NCBI GenBank assembly: GCA_028282665.1
Contig: JANQHN010000121.1
Location: 1-33,102 of the forward strand
DNA length: 33,102 bases
DNA from: Phycisphaerae bacterium
GTDB taxonomy: Bacteria > Planctomycetota > Phycisphaerae > UBA1845
Direction of reading: 5' to 3'
A program made the position numbers and the translations under genes. Shown here in pieces: positions 24,557 to 32,188 of the stretch (its first letter is position 1; each line of letters starts with the position of its first letter). Under the pieces are notes generated by a model, which did no database searches, had not been told where the DNA came from, and saw only the letters and a program-made list of their open reading frames with translations.

Positions 24557-24833
24557 CAAAATGTATCGTAAATTAACACGGTAAACCAGCATCGTACACG
24601 AATGCCCGCAAAGCAAACAACAGACCGAAATCGAATCAACGCAGCCCGCCTTTTCGCGTTGCAGTTTAATTGCACGCCTAAGTCGCATCGACGATGATAA
24701 CGACAGGGACGAATCATTGCTTCGGGGCAAGCCGGATGAAAAAGCGCATACGCTTTTCCTTTGGGTTGGCGATGATATTGATTTACCTCTGTAAATATGC
24801 TTTTAACTGCGATCACGCGAGGAGAACACGGAC

Positions 24834-25571
24834 ATGCACTGGCGAATGCGATCAAACAGGCGTGAATTCATTGGTGAATTAACGGCGATGGGCGGAATGA
24901 TGCTGATACCTCCCAATCTCGGATTGACCCCGGCGGCGGTAACGGGCGACACGGACACGCCAAAGATGTACGAGCTACCCGACCTACCCTATCGCTATGC
25001 AGCGCTTGATCCGGTCATTGACGAAAAGACACTCACAATCCATCACACCAAACACCACGCGGGTTACACCAGAGGGCTGAACAAGGTTCTTGCGCAGATG
25101 CGCAAAACGGCCGAAGCTGGGGATTTCTCGAACATCTCGCAGCTTACGCGGCTGCTCGCCTTTCATGGTGCCGGTTACGTAAACCACACCCAGTTTTGGC
25201 ACAACATGGCTCCTTCGGATAAAGGTGGCGGAGGTGCGCCGTCAGGCAAGCTCGCCGCAAAAATCAACGCGGACTTCGGTTCACTAAAAGCCTTTCGCGA
25301 CTGTTTTGCAACGGCGTCAAAGAAAGTCATGGGCAGTGGCTGGGGGTTGCTCGGCTATCACCCTGAACTCAAACGACTATTAGTGCTTTCCGTCGGCAAC
25401 CATGAAAATGCCCTCCTGCCCGGCATCGTACCGCTGCTTATTCTCGACGTGTGGGAGCACGCCTATTATATTAAATACCAAAACCGCCGCAGCGATTTCG
25501 TAGATGCGTGGTGGAACATCGTCAATTGGAAAGACGTCGAAAAACGGTTTGCGGCTCACCCGGCGAGGTAA
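24834..25571 (+). CDS. sod: Fe/Mn superoxide dismutase with a twin-arginine export signal
   Basis: 245 residues, start supported by GAGGAG 9 nt before the ATG. The first ~35 residues, SNRREFIGELTAMGGMMLIPP, form a Tat signal (RRxFI), so the enzyme is probably folded with its metal in the cytoplasm and exported. The mature part from YELPDLPYRYAALDP is a complete Fe/Mn-SOD: metal ligands H70 (IHHTKHH), H118 (NHTQFW), D205 and H209 (LDVWEHAYY). The second-sphere residue that is Gln in E. coli MnSOD (NQD) is His190 (GNHENAL), as in mycobacterial and archaeal Fe or cambialistic enzymes, so the metal cannot be assumed. It dismutates superoxide to peroxide and oxygen, here in the periplasm or outer compartment. 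Monocistronic by appearance. Confidence 0.93.
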   Translation: MHWRMRSNRREFIGELTAMGGMMLIPPNLGLTPAAVTGDTDTPKMYELPDLPYRYAALDPVIDEKTLTIHHTKHHAGYTRGLNKVLAQMRKTAEAGDFSNISQLTRLLAFHGAGYVNHTQFWHNMAPSDKGGGGAPSGKLAAKINADFGSLKAFRDCFATASKKVMGSGWGLLGYHPELKRLLVLSVGNHENALLPGIVPLLILDVWEHAYYIKYQNRRSDFVDAWWNIVNWKDVEKRFAAHPAR

Positions 25572-25953
25572 CAAAACGCGAAATCAGCTCGGCTTTCGTA
25601 ACTTACCGGATCCAATCATAGAGGTAGGTCTTGAATGTCGATATTCTCTTTTTTTTATGATAGGATTGTGTCCGCCGAAATATAACAAAATAAACTCCAG
25701 CAACTCAAATGATTATATAGCAGCTCAGGGCAACGGTACCGTGGCCGATGAGAATCAAAACGTCATTGATGTTGAGTATGAACGCGCCGAGAAGGAAATG
25801 CGGTAGCGCTGTTTGAGCGCACGCAAGGCGGCCGGCTGGTTGCGCCGGCGGCGGATCAAACGCAAGATCCAGCATGAAATCGCCGGGAAACCGGACAAGC
25901 TCGCCAGTAAAATGCCATGTATTGAAACGGTTCTTGATGATTGGCATCAGAAA
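25572..25953 (+). other. Region between sod and the lipoprotein gene, possible decayed coding sequence
   Basis: About 380 bp. From GTG at 25741 a short frame VADENQNVIDVEYERAEKEMR ends at TAG 25804-25806, and the same frame then continues without stop (RCLSARKAAGWLRRRRIKRKIQHEIAGKPDKL...) into the lipoprotein gene. The basic stretch looks protein-like, so a former gene interrupted by an amber codon is possible, but there is no family to test against. Confidence 0.3.
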
Positions 25954-26616
25954 ATGGAATTGATCACCCGAAAGAAGCGCGTAGTGCTACACAGTTTGGT
26001 ACTCTCGTTGGCGATGGTTGTGTTGGTATCGATGCCCGGTTGCAGCTTGATCTACATCCCATACGCAGTGCAGTACCCGCATCGTCAAATGCGACAAATC
26101 TCGATTCGGGATGCCCAAACAAACGCACCTGTTTCAAAAGCGACGGTCGCATACGAGTTGCACAAATGGGGCAACTATATACTACCGCCACCCCATTGGG
26201 GAATCTCGAATCACGGACCGGAGAAAGATAATACCTGCTGTCTTGAATGGCCACACTTCGGCCAGCCCTGCCCCGCCATCGCCAAATGGCAAGCGACTCG
26301 AAAATGTGACGGTTTCTACACCCTCGAACCGCACACACGTTGGAATCGTTACGAGTTCATTTCGCCCATACCAATTGCTCTAGGCTGTGGTATTCATCAC
26401 ACGCACAAGGGCTTGCTTGTCATCAAGGCTCCAGGATACAAGACTTTATGGGTGACCGATGCTCCGAGCTTTCGATATAGTCGATATCCACAAGGCTGGT
26501 TCTGGGGCGGCGAAGATCCGCCAGATGGTGCTCGCATCGAAGTGCAAAAGAGTGGCATCAGGGTATTTCTGCCGCCAACAAAGGCAACTACGAGCAAGTC
26601 ACTCTCACTGAACTAG
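25954..26616 (+). CDS. Lipoprotein of unknown function
   Basis: 220 residues with start at 25954 (MELITRKKRVVLHSLVLSLAMV), a positively charged n-region, hydrophobic core and lipobox VSMPGC (Cys29), so it is an outer- or inner-membrane lipoprotein. After the anchor comes a beta-rich segment, QISIRDAQTNAPVSKATVAYEL, similar in style to carboxypeptidase-regulatory/CNA-B folds, then a His/Trp/Cys-rich part (PPPHWGISNHG, CCLEWPHFGQPCP, GCGIHHTHKG) and KAPGYKTLWV. The many His and Cys residues hint at metal binding, without proof. Starting further upstream at TTG 25813 would add 47 basic residues and hide the signal peptide. No Shine-Dalgarno. Confidence 0.65.
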   Translation: MELITRKKRVVLHSLVLSLAMVVLVSMPGCSLIYIPYAVQYPHRQMRQISIRDAQTNAPVSKATVAYELHKWGNYILPPPHWGISNHGPEKDNTCCLEWPHFGQPCPAIAKWQATRKCDGFYTLEPHTRWNRYEFISPIPIALGCGIHHTHKGLLVIKAPGYKTLWVTDAPSFRYSRYPQGWFWGGEDPPDGARIEVQKSGIRVFLPPTKATTSKSLSLN

Positions 26617-26913
26617 CAGGGTAGTCGCTTACTACTCCGGTCGGTAAACGCGTGACCTATCCAAAACCCTACCGGCAGAAATCTCCGGGCACCACAACGC
26701 CTCCGGTGTCCAACCAATAGTGGCCTGAATAGTACTATTCATTTGTGCTATGACAGACTCAATCAATCATCATCCAGACACCGGCGCGTCTTTCAGCGAA
26801 GCTTGACGGCCCGTATAACGGCTGGCGAAGCGGAGCCCACAGAACTGGTTTCAGCCTCGTAACCACGGGGAGCGGCAGGACAGCCTCCTGCCTGAGAAGC
26901 CCGAACAGCAAAC
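26617..26913. other. Convergent intergenic region with a 7-bp hairpin
   Basis: Between the lipoprotein and the epimerase gene, which converge. A perfect stem GGCAGGA-cagcc-TCCTGCC lies at 26874-26892, 22 nt beyond the epimerase stop. It lacks a U-tract on either strand. Nothing else recognisable. Confidence 0.4.
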
Positions 26914-27897
26914 TTATGTTACGGGGTAGGGACCTTGATCAAATGTCCGGCCTTGATGATAGCCTTTCGAGCCAACCTTATGCATCAAGTCGCTGAATGG
27001 TGACTCATCGCGTCGAAGCCTATTGATTGCATGAATGAATGTGTAGCGAGGTTCCCAATCGAGGTCTTTTCGGGCGCGTTCGTTCACATAGACCCGATCA
27101 ATGTCACTGCCAAACCGCCAGCCCCGGCGAGCATACTCGCCCTGGAAATCTACGTATTTTGCGACCACGCCTTCGGGGTCAGTTCGCAGGGCGAGCAGAT
27201 CGTTTTTGGTAAACGGAGAAGTTGCGCTTAAAATGTATCGCCCGAATCCAATCCGTTCGGCACGATCCAAGGCAAGCAAATGGGCCTGAGCCGCATCCTT
27301 TATGTCCAAACGCCTGAATAAAAGTTCATTGACTTTGAGATTCAGATCAGCAAAACCCTCGCGAGCTGAAACGCTGTCGTCCTCCTCGGGAAAAAACCGC
27401 GAGGTTTTGAGAATAAGGCATGGCAGACCGTACCGAAAGCTGAAGAACTCACAAAGGTCCTCCGCCGCCGCCTTGGTCACGCCGTAAATATTCTTGGGAA
27501 TTGGATGAACTTCCTCTGTAATCCAAGCGGCAGGTTCGGCGATCGACGGAGTAAGTGCTCTTCCGAACGTGCTAGTCGTCGAGGTAAAGATGAAACACCT
27601 GCAGCCGCGTGTAACCGCTTCTTCGAGAAGGTTGAGCGTGCCGCTCACATTCGTATCCACAAAGTCCTGCGCGGTGTGAGTGGCGATATGGGGTTTGTGG
27701 AGCGTTGCGGTGTGAAGGATGGCATCACATCCGTCAACGCAATCGGCAACGAAGGAGCGGTCCGTGATGGAACCCGCCGCAGTCGTAAACTCGCTCGCCA
27801 AAATGTCCACGCCAACAACGCGATGGTGTGTTTCCATCAAAAGGCGCATAAGCGCTTCGCCGAGATGGCCAGAACTTCCTGTAACCAAAACCCTCAC
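26914..27897 (-). CDS. NAD-dependent epimerase/dehydratase (extended SDR)
   Basis: 327 residues. The Rossmann glycine motif is at the very N-terminus, TGSSGHLG (G7, G10, G13), VDILAS follows the second strand, and the catalytic pair is Y138-x3-K142 (YGVTK) with an upstream serine/threonine cluster (FTSTTSTFG, 104-112). This is the architecture of nucleotide-sugar epimerases and related 4,6-dehydratases; the last ~30 residues (DLMHKVGSKGYHQGRTFDQGPYPVT) are a non-standard tail. The start codon is GTG at 27897, with AAAAGGA about 10 nt upstream, and no useful frame before it. Substrate unknown; it could serve surface glycan synthesis along with the nearby glycosyltransferases, but it is not in an operon with them. 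Confidence 0.85.
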   Translation of the reverse strand: MRVLVTGSSGHLGEALMRLLMETHHRVVGVDILASEFTTAAGSITDRSFVADCVDGCDAILHTATLHKPHIATHTAQDFVDTNVSGTLNLLEEAVTRGCRCFIFTSTTSTFGRALTPSIAEPAAWITEEVHPIPKNIYGVTKAAAEDLCEFFSFRYGLPCLILKTSRFFPEEDDSVSAREGFADLNLKVNELLFRRLDIKDAAQAHLLALDRAERIGFGRYILSATSPFTKNDLLALRTDPEGVVAKYVDFQGEYARRGWRFGSDIDRVYVNERARKDLDWEPRYTFIHAINRLRRDESPFSDLMHKVGSKGYHQGRTFDQGPYPVT

Positions 27898-28100
27898 AGT
27901 CTCGCTATCCTTTTCAATCTAACCTCCACTAACCATGGGCCCAAGACGTTCAGTTTACCACATAACACCTGCGGAGATACGGAATCGGGTTAACCGTCGC
28001 GACACCCATGCAATGGTCAGGGTACAACGGGCGTAATGTGCGGTTCCTACTAGCTGGCTCTATCCTTTGATTGGGAACGTGACGACGCAGTGTGCGCATC

Positions 28101-28138
28101 AAACAACCGGCCTCCCCCCTCTGGGGAAAAGCCGGTTG
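28101..28138 (-). terminator. Probable terminator of the PEP-CTERM gene
   Basis: CAACCGGC and GCCGGTTG (28104-28111 and 28131-28138) pair perfectly, with an inner CCCC/GGGG. On the minus strand the stem is followed by TTTGAT, a short U-tract. It lies 44 nt past the stop codon. Confidence 0.6.
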
Positions 28139-28181
28139 CTGATTCAATCCGCATCCGTGCGGAGGAGCATTTCCTTGCGTC

Positions 28182-28964
28182 CTAGCGACGACGAATCAAC
28201 GCCAGTCCGCCGATGCCCAACAGCGCCAAGCTCGCCGGCTCGGGTGTGATCGTAAACGTCGCGACCAACTCGCCAGTACCTAGACCATCGGTCAGCGTAC
28301 CAATGGGTGTTTCCTGACCTACGATCGAAGCCAAATACGTATCGATGCCGGAAACTTCGAACAGCGGCGTCACAACGCCGTTCTCGGGCGTGCCCTGCAT
28401 CGGGTCGTTGCCGACGATAAACGCAGCGCCAAAACCGATGTCATTAACCTCCGTGCCGGAATCCCACAGATCCTGACTGTAAACCATGATGGTCAGCGGG
28501 CCGTTAAAGTTGCCTGCCGCGTCAAACACCTCGTAACCCATCGCATCATCATTGCCCAAAAACAGGTCATTCGAGGGAACCAGCATGGACGCAAAGCTGA
28601 AGTAACGGTTCGTCATTGTGCTGGGGACATCGATCATAAGTGTGCCCATCTCACCCGGAATGATGGGCGGTGGTGCGGTCGGGGAAGTGACCATGCCGGT
28701 GACGCCGCTCGCGCCGCTGCCAGTGAACTCGGCCCCTAACGGCCCCGCATCGGCAAGTTCAGCGATGGCTTTGATGCCTGCGGACGCAGCGGAACCACTG
28801 TTGAACGCGTCAAAAGTACCGTCGTGGAACGCAACCCAAGGCGGCGAGAAAGTGAACCCGCCGTCAGGCTGATTGTTCGTCACGGAAACCGTCAACATCT
28901 CCGCCGACGCGAACATCGGCATCCCAAGCAAGGCGAGCATCACACAAACGGAGCGAATTTTCAT
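28182..28964 (-). CDS. Exported spondin-like protein with PEP-CTERM anchor
   Basis: 260 residues. The start at 28964 has AAAGGAG 7 nt upstream and opens a Sec signal peptide, MKIRSVCVMLALLGMPMFASA; the frame continuing to 29006 is leader. The mature protein begins LTVSVTNNQPDGGFTFSPPWVAFHDGTFDAFNSG, which matches the opening of spondin N-like domains, with acidic and serine-rich loops. The C-terminus is a complete PEP-CTERM sorting signal: the tripeptide PEP, a hydrophobic helix (ASLALLGIGGLALI) and the RRR tail. Such proteins are processed by exosortase and displayed on the surface or released with exopolysaccharide. The function of the spondin domain in bacteria is not established. Single gene with terminator. 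Confidence 0.88.
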   Translation of the reverse strand: MKIRSVCVMLALLGMPMFASAEMLTVSVTNNQPDGGFTFSPPWVAFHDGTFDAFNSGSAASAGIKAIAELADAGPLGAEFTGSGASGVTGMVTSPTAPPPIIPGEMGTLMIDVPSTMTNRYFSFASMLVPSNDLFLGNDDAMGYEVFDAAGNFNGPLTIMVYSQDLWDSGTEVNDIGFGAAFIVGNDPMQGTPENGVVTPLFEVSGIDTYLASIVGQETPIGTLTDGLGTGELVATFTITPEPASLALLGIGGLALIRRR

Positions 28965-28999
28965 CTTGTATCTCCTTTCAGTCCTCATTCGTTTGTTGT

Positions 29000-29122
29000 G
29001 GGTCACGCGACCCTGCGGTTGGTCGTCGCCCGTTCTTGCGCCTTACACGAAAATCCAAATATGCATTTTTTTTTAAACGCATCTGCCTCATGACGCATAA
29101 AAAAAACGTCCGCCCGAACGTT
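29000..29122 (-). terminator. Terminator-like hairpin and leader structures upstream of the PEP-CTERM gene
   Basis: On the minus strand AACGTTC-gggc-GGACGTT (29122 to 29105, one G-U) is followed by six T (29104-29099). It lies 135 nt before the PEP-CTERM start codon. Closer to the gene is a 14-nt hairpin GGGTC-acgc-GACCC (29000-29013). Either the first hairpin ends a transcript arriving from the right (nearest minus gene stops at 30204), or it is an attenuator in the leader. Confidence 0.5.
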
Positions 29123-29381
29123 GATCGCAAAATTATGCCTCGAGCAGAAATACGCTCCTATTTCGAAGATCGCCAAATTTGTAATCCAGAGATTCGTCCC
29201 GGCATTTGCGTATGAGCCAAGCTCACTAAAAAAATGCTGCGGACACTATCGGGAGGCTAGTGATGTGTCCGGAATTGCGTCATGATGGACAATCACTGAT
29301 GGACCGAAATAGCGCATCGAAGTATCGAACTGGTGGAACGACGACCGTCAATCCCCATAGTATCAAAAAGGAGAACACGAC

Positions 29382-29804
29382 ATGACTTCCAGCATCTACA
29401 TGGACAAATCTCACCCACCGAACGATGATGAACTCGTCGCAGACTTGGGCCGATCCGGCCGGATTTGGGAGGACATCAAACAAACCCTCGCGGCCAATTA
29501 TCCACCACTTACCGAAGAATGGACATATAGCGGCGCCAAACACGGGTGGTCGCTTCGCCTCAAACAGAAGAAGCGAGCCATCGTCTACCTCATCCCAGGG
29601 CGGAAGTGTTTTACGACAACTTTCGTCTTGGGCGACAAGGCAATCGCCGCAGCCAGAGATCAGCAAGACCTGCCGCAAGAACTTGAAGAAATTCTTAAAA
29701 GCGCCCCTAAGTTCCCTGAAGGTCGCGCCGTGCGATTAGAAATTAAGACAAAGAAGGACGCGGTCCTTTTGCCAACAATTTCCGCTATCAAGATGGGGAA
29801 ATAA
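29382..29804 (+). CDS. DUF3788 family protein
   Basis: 140 residues, start secure: AAAGGAG lies 8 nt before the ATG. The pattern is that of DUF3788 proteins: an acidic N-terminus (PPNDDELVADLG), a central WTYSGAKHGWSLRLKQKKRAIVYLIPGRKCFTTTFVLGDKAI beta-sheet, and a basic C-terminal KKDAVLLPTISAIKMGK. The fold resembles small DNA- or nucleotide-handling domains, but no biochemical role is known to me. No signal peptide, cytoplasmic. Upstream, 29123-29381 shows no gene; downstream there is no obvious terminator. Confidence 0.8.
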   Translation: MTSSIYMDKSHPPNDDELVADLGRSGRIWEDIKQTLAANYPPLTEEWTYSGAKHGWSLRLKQKKRAIVYLIPGRKCFTTTFVLGDKAIAAARDQQDLPQELEEILKSAPKFPEGRAVRLEIKTKKDAVLLPTISAIKMGK

Positions 29805-30203
29805 CGGTTATTCCCTGTCGCTTGTCTTCGATCGCCATTTTAGACGCCAACTTGATAACCTAACTATTGCATTTTATAGCCCAGTACGATGTTTAGGGCT
29901 CACTCTACCGATTCCTTGTCGAGAAGTACTTACGATCGGAAGAGGCGCCAGAGAGGCAGTGAGCGATGAGCTAATCGCTAAACTTTCATGCGTCACACTG
30001 TAAGCTGGTCGGCTGGCTTTCTGTGCCCTATCACCAACTCCTGTTGAGCCCATTGCCCACAGAACGTGGTGCATGATTGAGAAAAGTGTGCGCACTTCGG
30101 GGAAGACAGAGTCGCGAAGGGAGCATTATTTCACCAATAAGACCCTTAAGATCGACCTGGGCGGCGGTCCGCTGAAATTAGGGCTTCAACTCTCCCCCTA
30201 TAC
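29805..30203. other. Intergenic region, nothing recognised
   Basis: About 400 bp between two convergent genes. The frames that remain open are short, lack ribosome binding sites and have Arg/Ser-rich composition typical of chance. No tRNA-like or terminator structure was identified by eye. Confidence 0.5.
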
Positions 30204-30755
30204 TTAGGCCAATTTCAAAGAATCCACTGAATCCAAAGCAGTCGTGCATGCTGGACAAACTGTGTAAACGATCATCAACGGATGCCCTGCGGGGACGAAA
30301 CCTTCGCTTGCAGCGTAATCCGGCTCAAGCCACGCGTTTGAGAACTGCAGTCGATTGCAGCAACTACAGCGATGAACAGAACCCTCATAGTCAGTCGTCG
30401 CAGGCTCAACGACAACCGGCGGGTCCAACACTTCCTCCCGCAGCAGTTCGTGTCGTACTTCGAGTCGATCATCCGAAAGACACCGAATCGACATGCGCAT
30501 AAAACGCTTGCGATTGGGTGAGTCACACCGGTATTCCTGTGTAAGTTCCCCGGCTAATCGTGCTTGCGCCACCAACGCTTCCATCCACCTCAGCGTAGGA
30601 GAGTCGGCAATGTGGTCCCAAAGCGATTGCCCCTTGACCAAGGCCGCAACACACAGGCCTTCATTTGCCTCGGCAAATGCATCCCACTCGGCGGATACTT
30701 CCACAATTCGATCCTGTTGATCCAGCCAGTAAGCATTTTGAGTTGGGCAGTCCAT
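30204..30755 (-). CDS. PAS-like domain protein with C-terminal CxxC zinc module
   Basis: 183 residues, ATG at 30755 preceded by GAGGAG (about 9 nt). The N-terminal ~105 residues, YWLDQQDRIVEVSAEWDAFAEAN...LWDHIAD...YRCDSPNRKRFMRMSIRCL, have the order of strands and helices of a PAS fold, including the 'W(D)xF...N' opening. The C-terminal segment, HRCSCCNRLQFSNAWLEPDY...VYTVCPACTTAL, contains CSCC and CPAC knuckles that could bind zinc. In other bacteria a sensory PAS joined to such a module occurs as a small stand-alone protein; ligand and output are unknown. No transmembrane segment, so cytoplasmic. Confidence 0.7.
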   Translation of the reverse strand: MDCPTQNAYWLDQQDRIVEVSAEWDAFAEANEGLCVAALVKGQSLWDHIADSPTLRWMEALVAQARLAGELTQEYRCDSPNRKRFMRMSIRCLSDDRLEVRHELLREEVLDPPVVVEPATTDYEGSVHRCSCCNRLQFSNAWLEPDYAASEGFVPAGHPLMIVYTVCPACTTALDSVDSLKLA

Positions 30756-31234
30756 ACTGTGTTGCTCCTCTGTTTGAAGAATCAGACTCGTAGGTACTTG
30801 CTGCGAAATGCCGGCTCAGGCCCGATGCCTTGAAAATCACGAACATATCGGCGATTTTCTCACGATTCGTAAGCCCTGGTCGCCTTGCCTTGGATGTGAA
30901 TAAGACCCGATCGTTGCCGATTGATGGTTGTGCATTGGCTCTTACCAACGCTCCAATCGTCACACGCCGAATTTCGTCCGTAGCGACCTGCTCAACGGGA
31001 TTTTAACCAAGTAGCCTCATCGACTCCAGTCGAATCTCCGATGCCTCTCCACCTCAAAGATGATAGAAGAGTCGGAAACAATGGAAGAATATTGTTGCAT
31101 TCAATTCATTAATAGCTTCCAAGATGTGCCTACGCAGGCCAATACGGTCTCGGACGGAGGACACAGCTTATTCCTCCAGCGGTCGTTCATCCCTCCGCCT
31201 GACTGGCACGCTCCCTGCCTGTATCATGCTTGGC
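30756..31234. other. Intergenic region upstream of folD, nothing recognised
   Basis: About 480 bp between divergent genes, so it should hold both promoters. The frame leading into folD stays open from 31124 but the first 37 codons do not resemble the family. No RNA gene or hairpin of note was found. Confidence 0.5.
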
Positions 31235-32104
31235 ATGGAAACCGCATACAAAGGCAAGCTGATGGACGGACGGGCGCTTGCGCAACGCGTCCTCGATAGG
31301 GCAAAGGCAAAAGTAAATCGCATCAAGCAGGAGACCCGCGCGACCCCCGCACTCGCCACGGTGATCGTCGGTGATGACCCAGCCTCCCACACGTATGTCC
31401 GCATGAAGCGCAAACGCTGTGAAGATGCGGGCATGAAGTCAGTCCGTGTCGAATTGCCCCTGGGTACAACCACTGAAGCCCTTGTGGACGAGATCACCAA
31501 GCTCGCTCAGGATACTTCCGTACATGGCATTTTGCTGCAACACCCGGTCCCGGCTCCCATCGACAAGCGAACCGCGTTCGAGGCGATTCCTATTGAAAAA
31601 GACGTGGACGGGGTCACGTCCTCGACCCTAGGTCGGGTGATTCTCGGGCTTGACGCATTCAAACCCTGTACTCCAGCCGGAATCATGCAACTTCTCGAAG
31701 AATACAGCGTCGAGTTAGATGGGGCTCACGCTGTTGTTATCGGTCGCAGCCCCATCTTGGGCAGACCTATGGCGTCCATGCTAATCAATGCCCACACAAC
31801 CGTTACCCTTTGCCATTCGCGAACGCGCTCGCTACCCTCGATCGTACGGACAGCGGACATCATCATCGCTGCCGTCGGTAAGCCGCGTTTTGTCAAAGGC
31901 GGATGGGTGAAGGTTGGCGCGGTTATCATCGACGCCGGCTACAACGAAGGGAACATCGGCGACGTAGACTACGAAAATGCCCTCGAGCCCGCCTCCCTCA
32001 TCACCCCCGTTCCGGGCGGCGTGGGACCGATGACGATTGCCACCCTGATCGATCAAACCGCCCAAGCCGCCGCCCAACAATTCGGCATCGACGCTGCCGA
32101 TTGA
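31235..32104 (+). CDS. folD: Bifunctional methylenetetrahydrofolate dehydrogenase/cyclohydrolase
   Basis: 289 residues, the usual length. It interconverts 5,10-methylene-, methenyl- and 10-formyl-tetrahydrofolate with NADP, feeding purine and formylmethionine synthesis. The catalytic Y-x3-K is in SHTYVRMKRKRCEDAG, the folate loop reads ILLQHPVPAPID with the following EKDVDGV, the Rossmann segment is HAVVIGRSPILGRPMASML, and the C-terminus has TPVPGGVGPMTIATL. The loop has His-Pro-Val where E. coli has Leu-Pro-Leu. The start is put at 31235 (METAYKGKLMDGRAL); ATG 31226 is 3 codons earlier and cannot be excluded. No Shine-Dalgarno. valS follows 84 nt downstream in the same direction. Confidence 0.95.
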   Translation: METAYKGKLMDGRALAQRVLDRAKAKVNRIKQETRATPALATVIVGDDPASHTYVRMKRKRCEDAGMKSVRVELPLGTTTEALVDEITKLAQDTSVHGILLQHPVPAPIDKRTAFEAIPIEKDVDGVTSSTLGRVILGLDAFKPCTPAGIMQLLEEYSVELDGAHAVVIGRSPILGRPMASMLINAHTTVTLCHSRTRSLPSIVRTADIIIAAVGKPRFVKGGWVKVGAVIIDAGYNEGNIGDVDYENALEPASLITPVPGGVGPMTIATLIDQTAQAAAQQFGIDAAD

Positions 32105-32188
32105 CTTTTGCACCATTGCGCCTACCTTGACCACGATACCGAACTTGACTTCGAAACCGTGGTGTTGATTGTCGATGGGTGGCGTGTA

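Noticed and set aside
29874-30095. 73-codon minus frame in the intergenic region
   Set aside because: No ribosome binding site, Ser/Arg-rich chance composition, no recognisable features.
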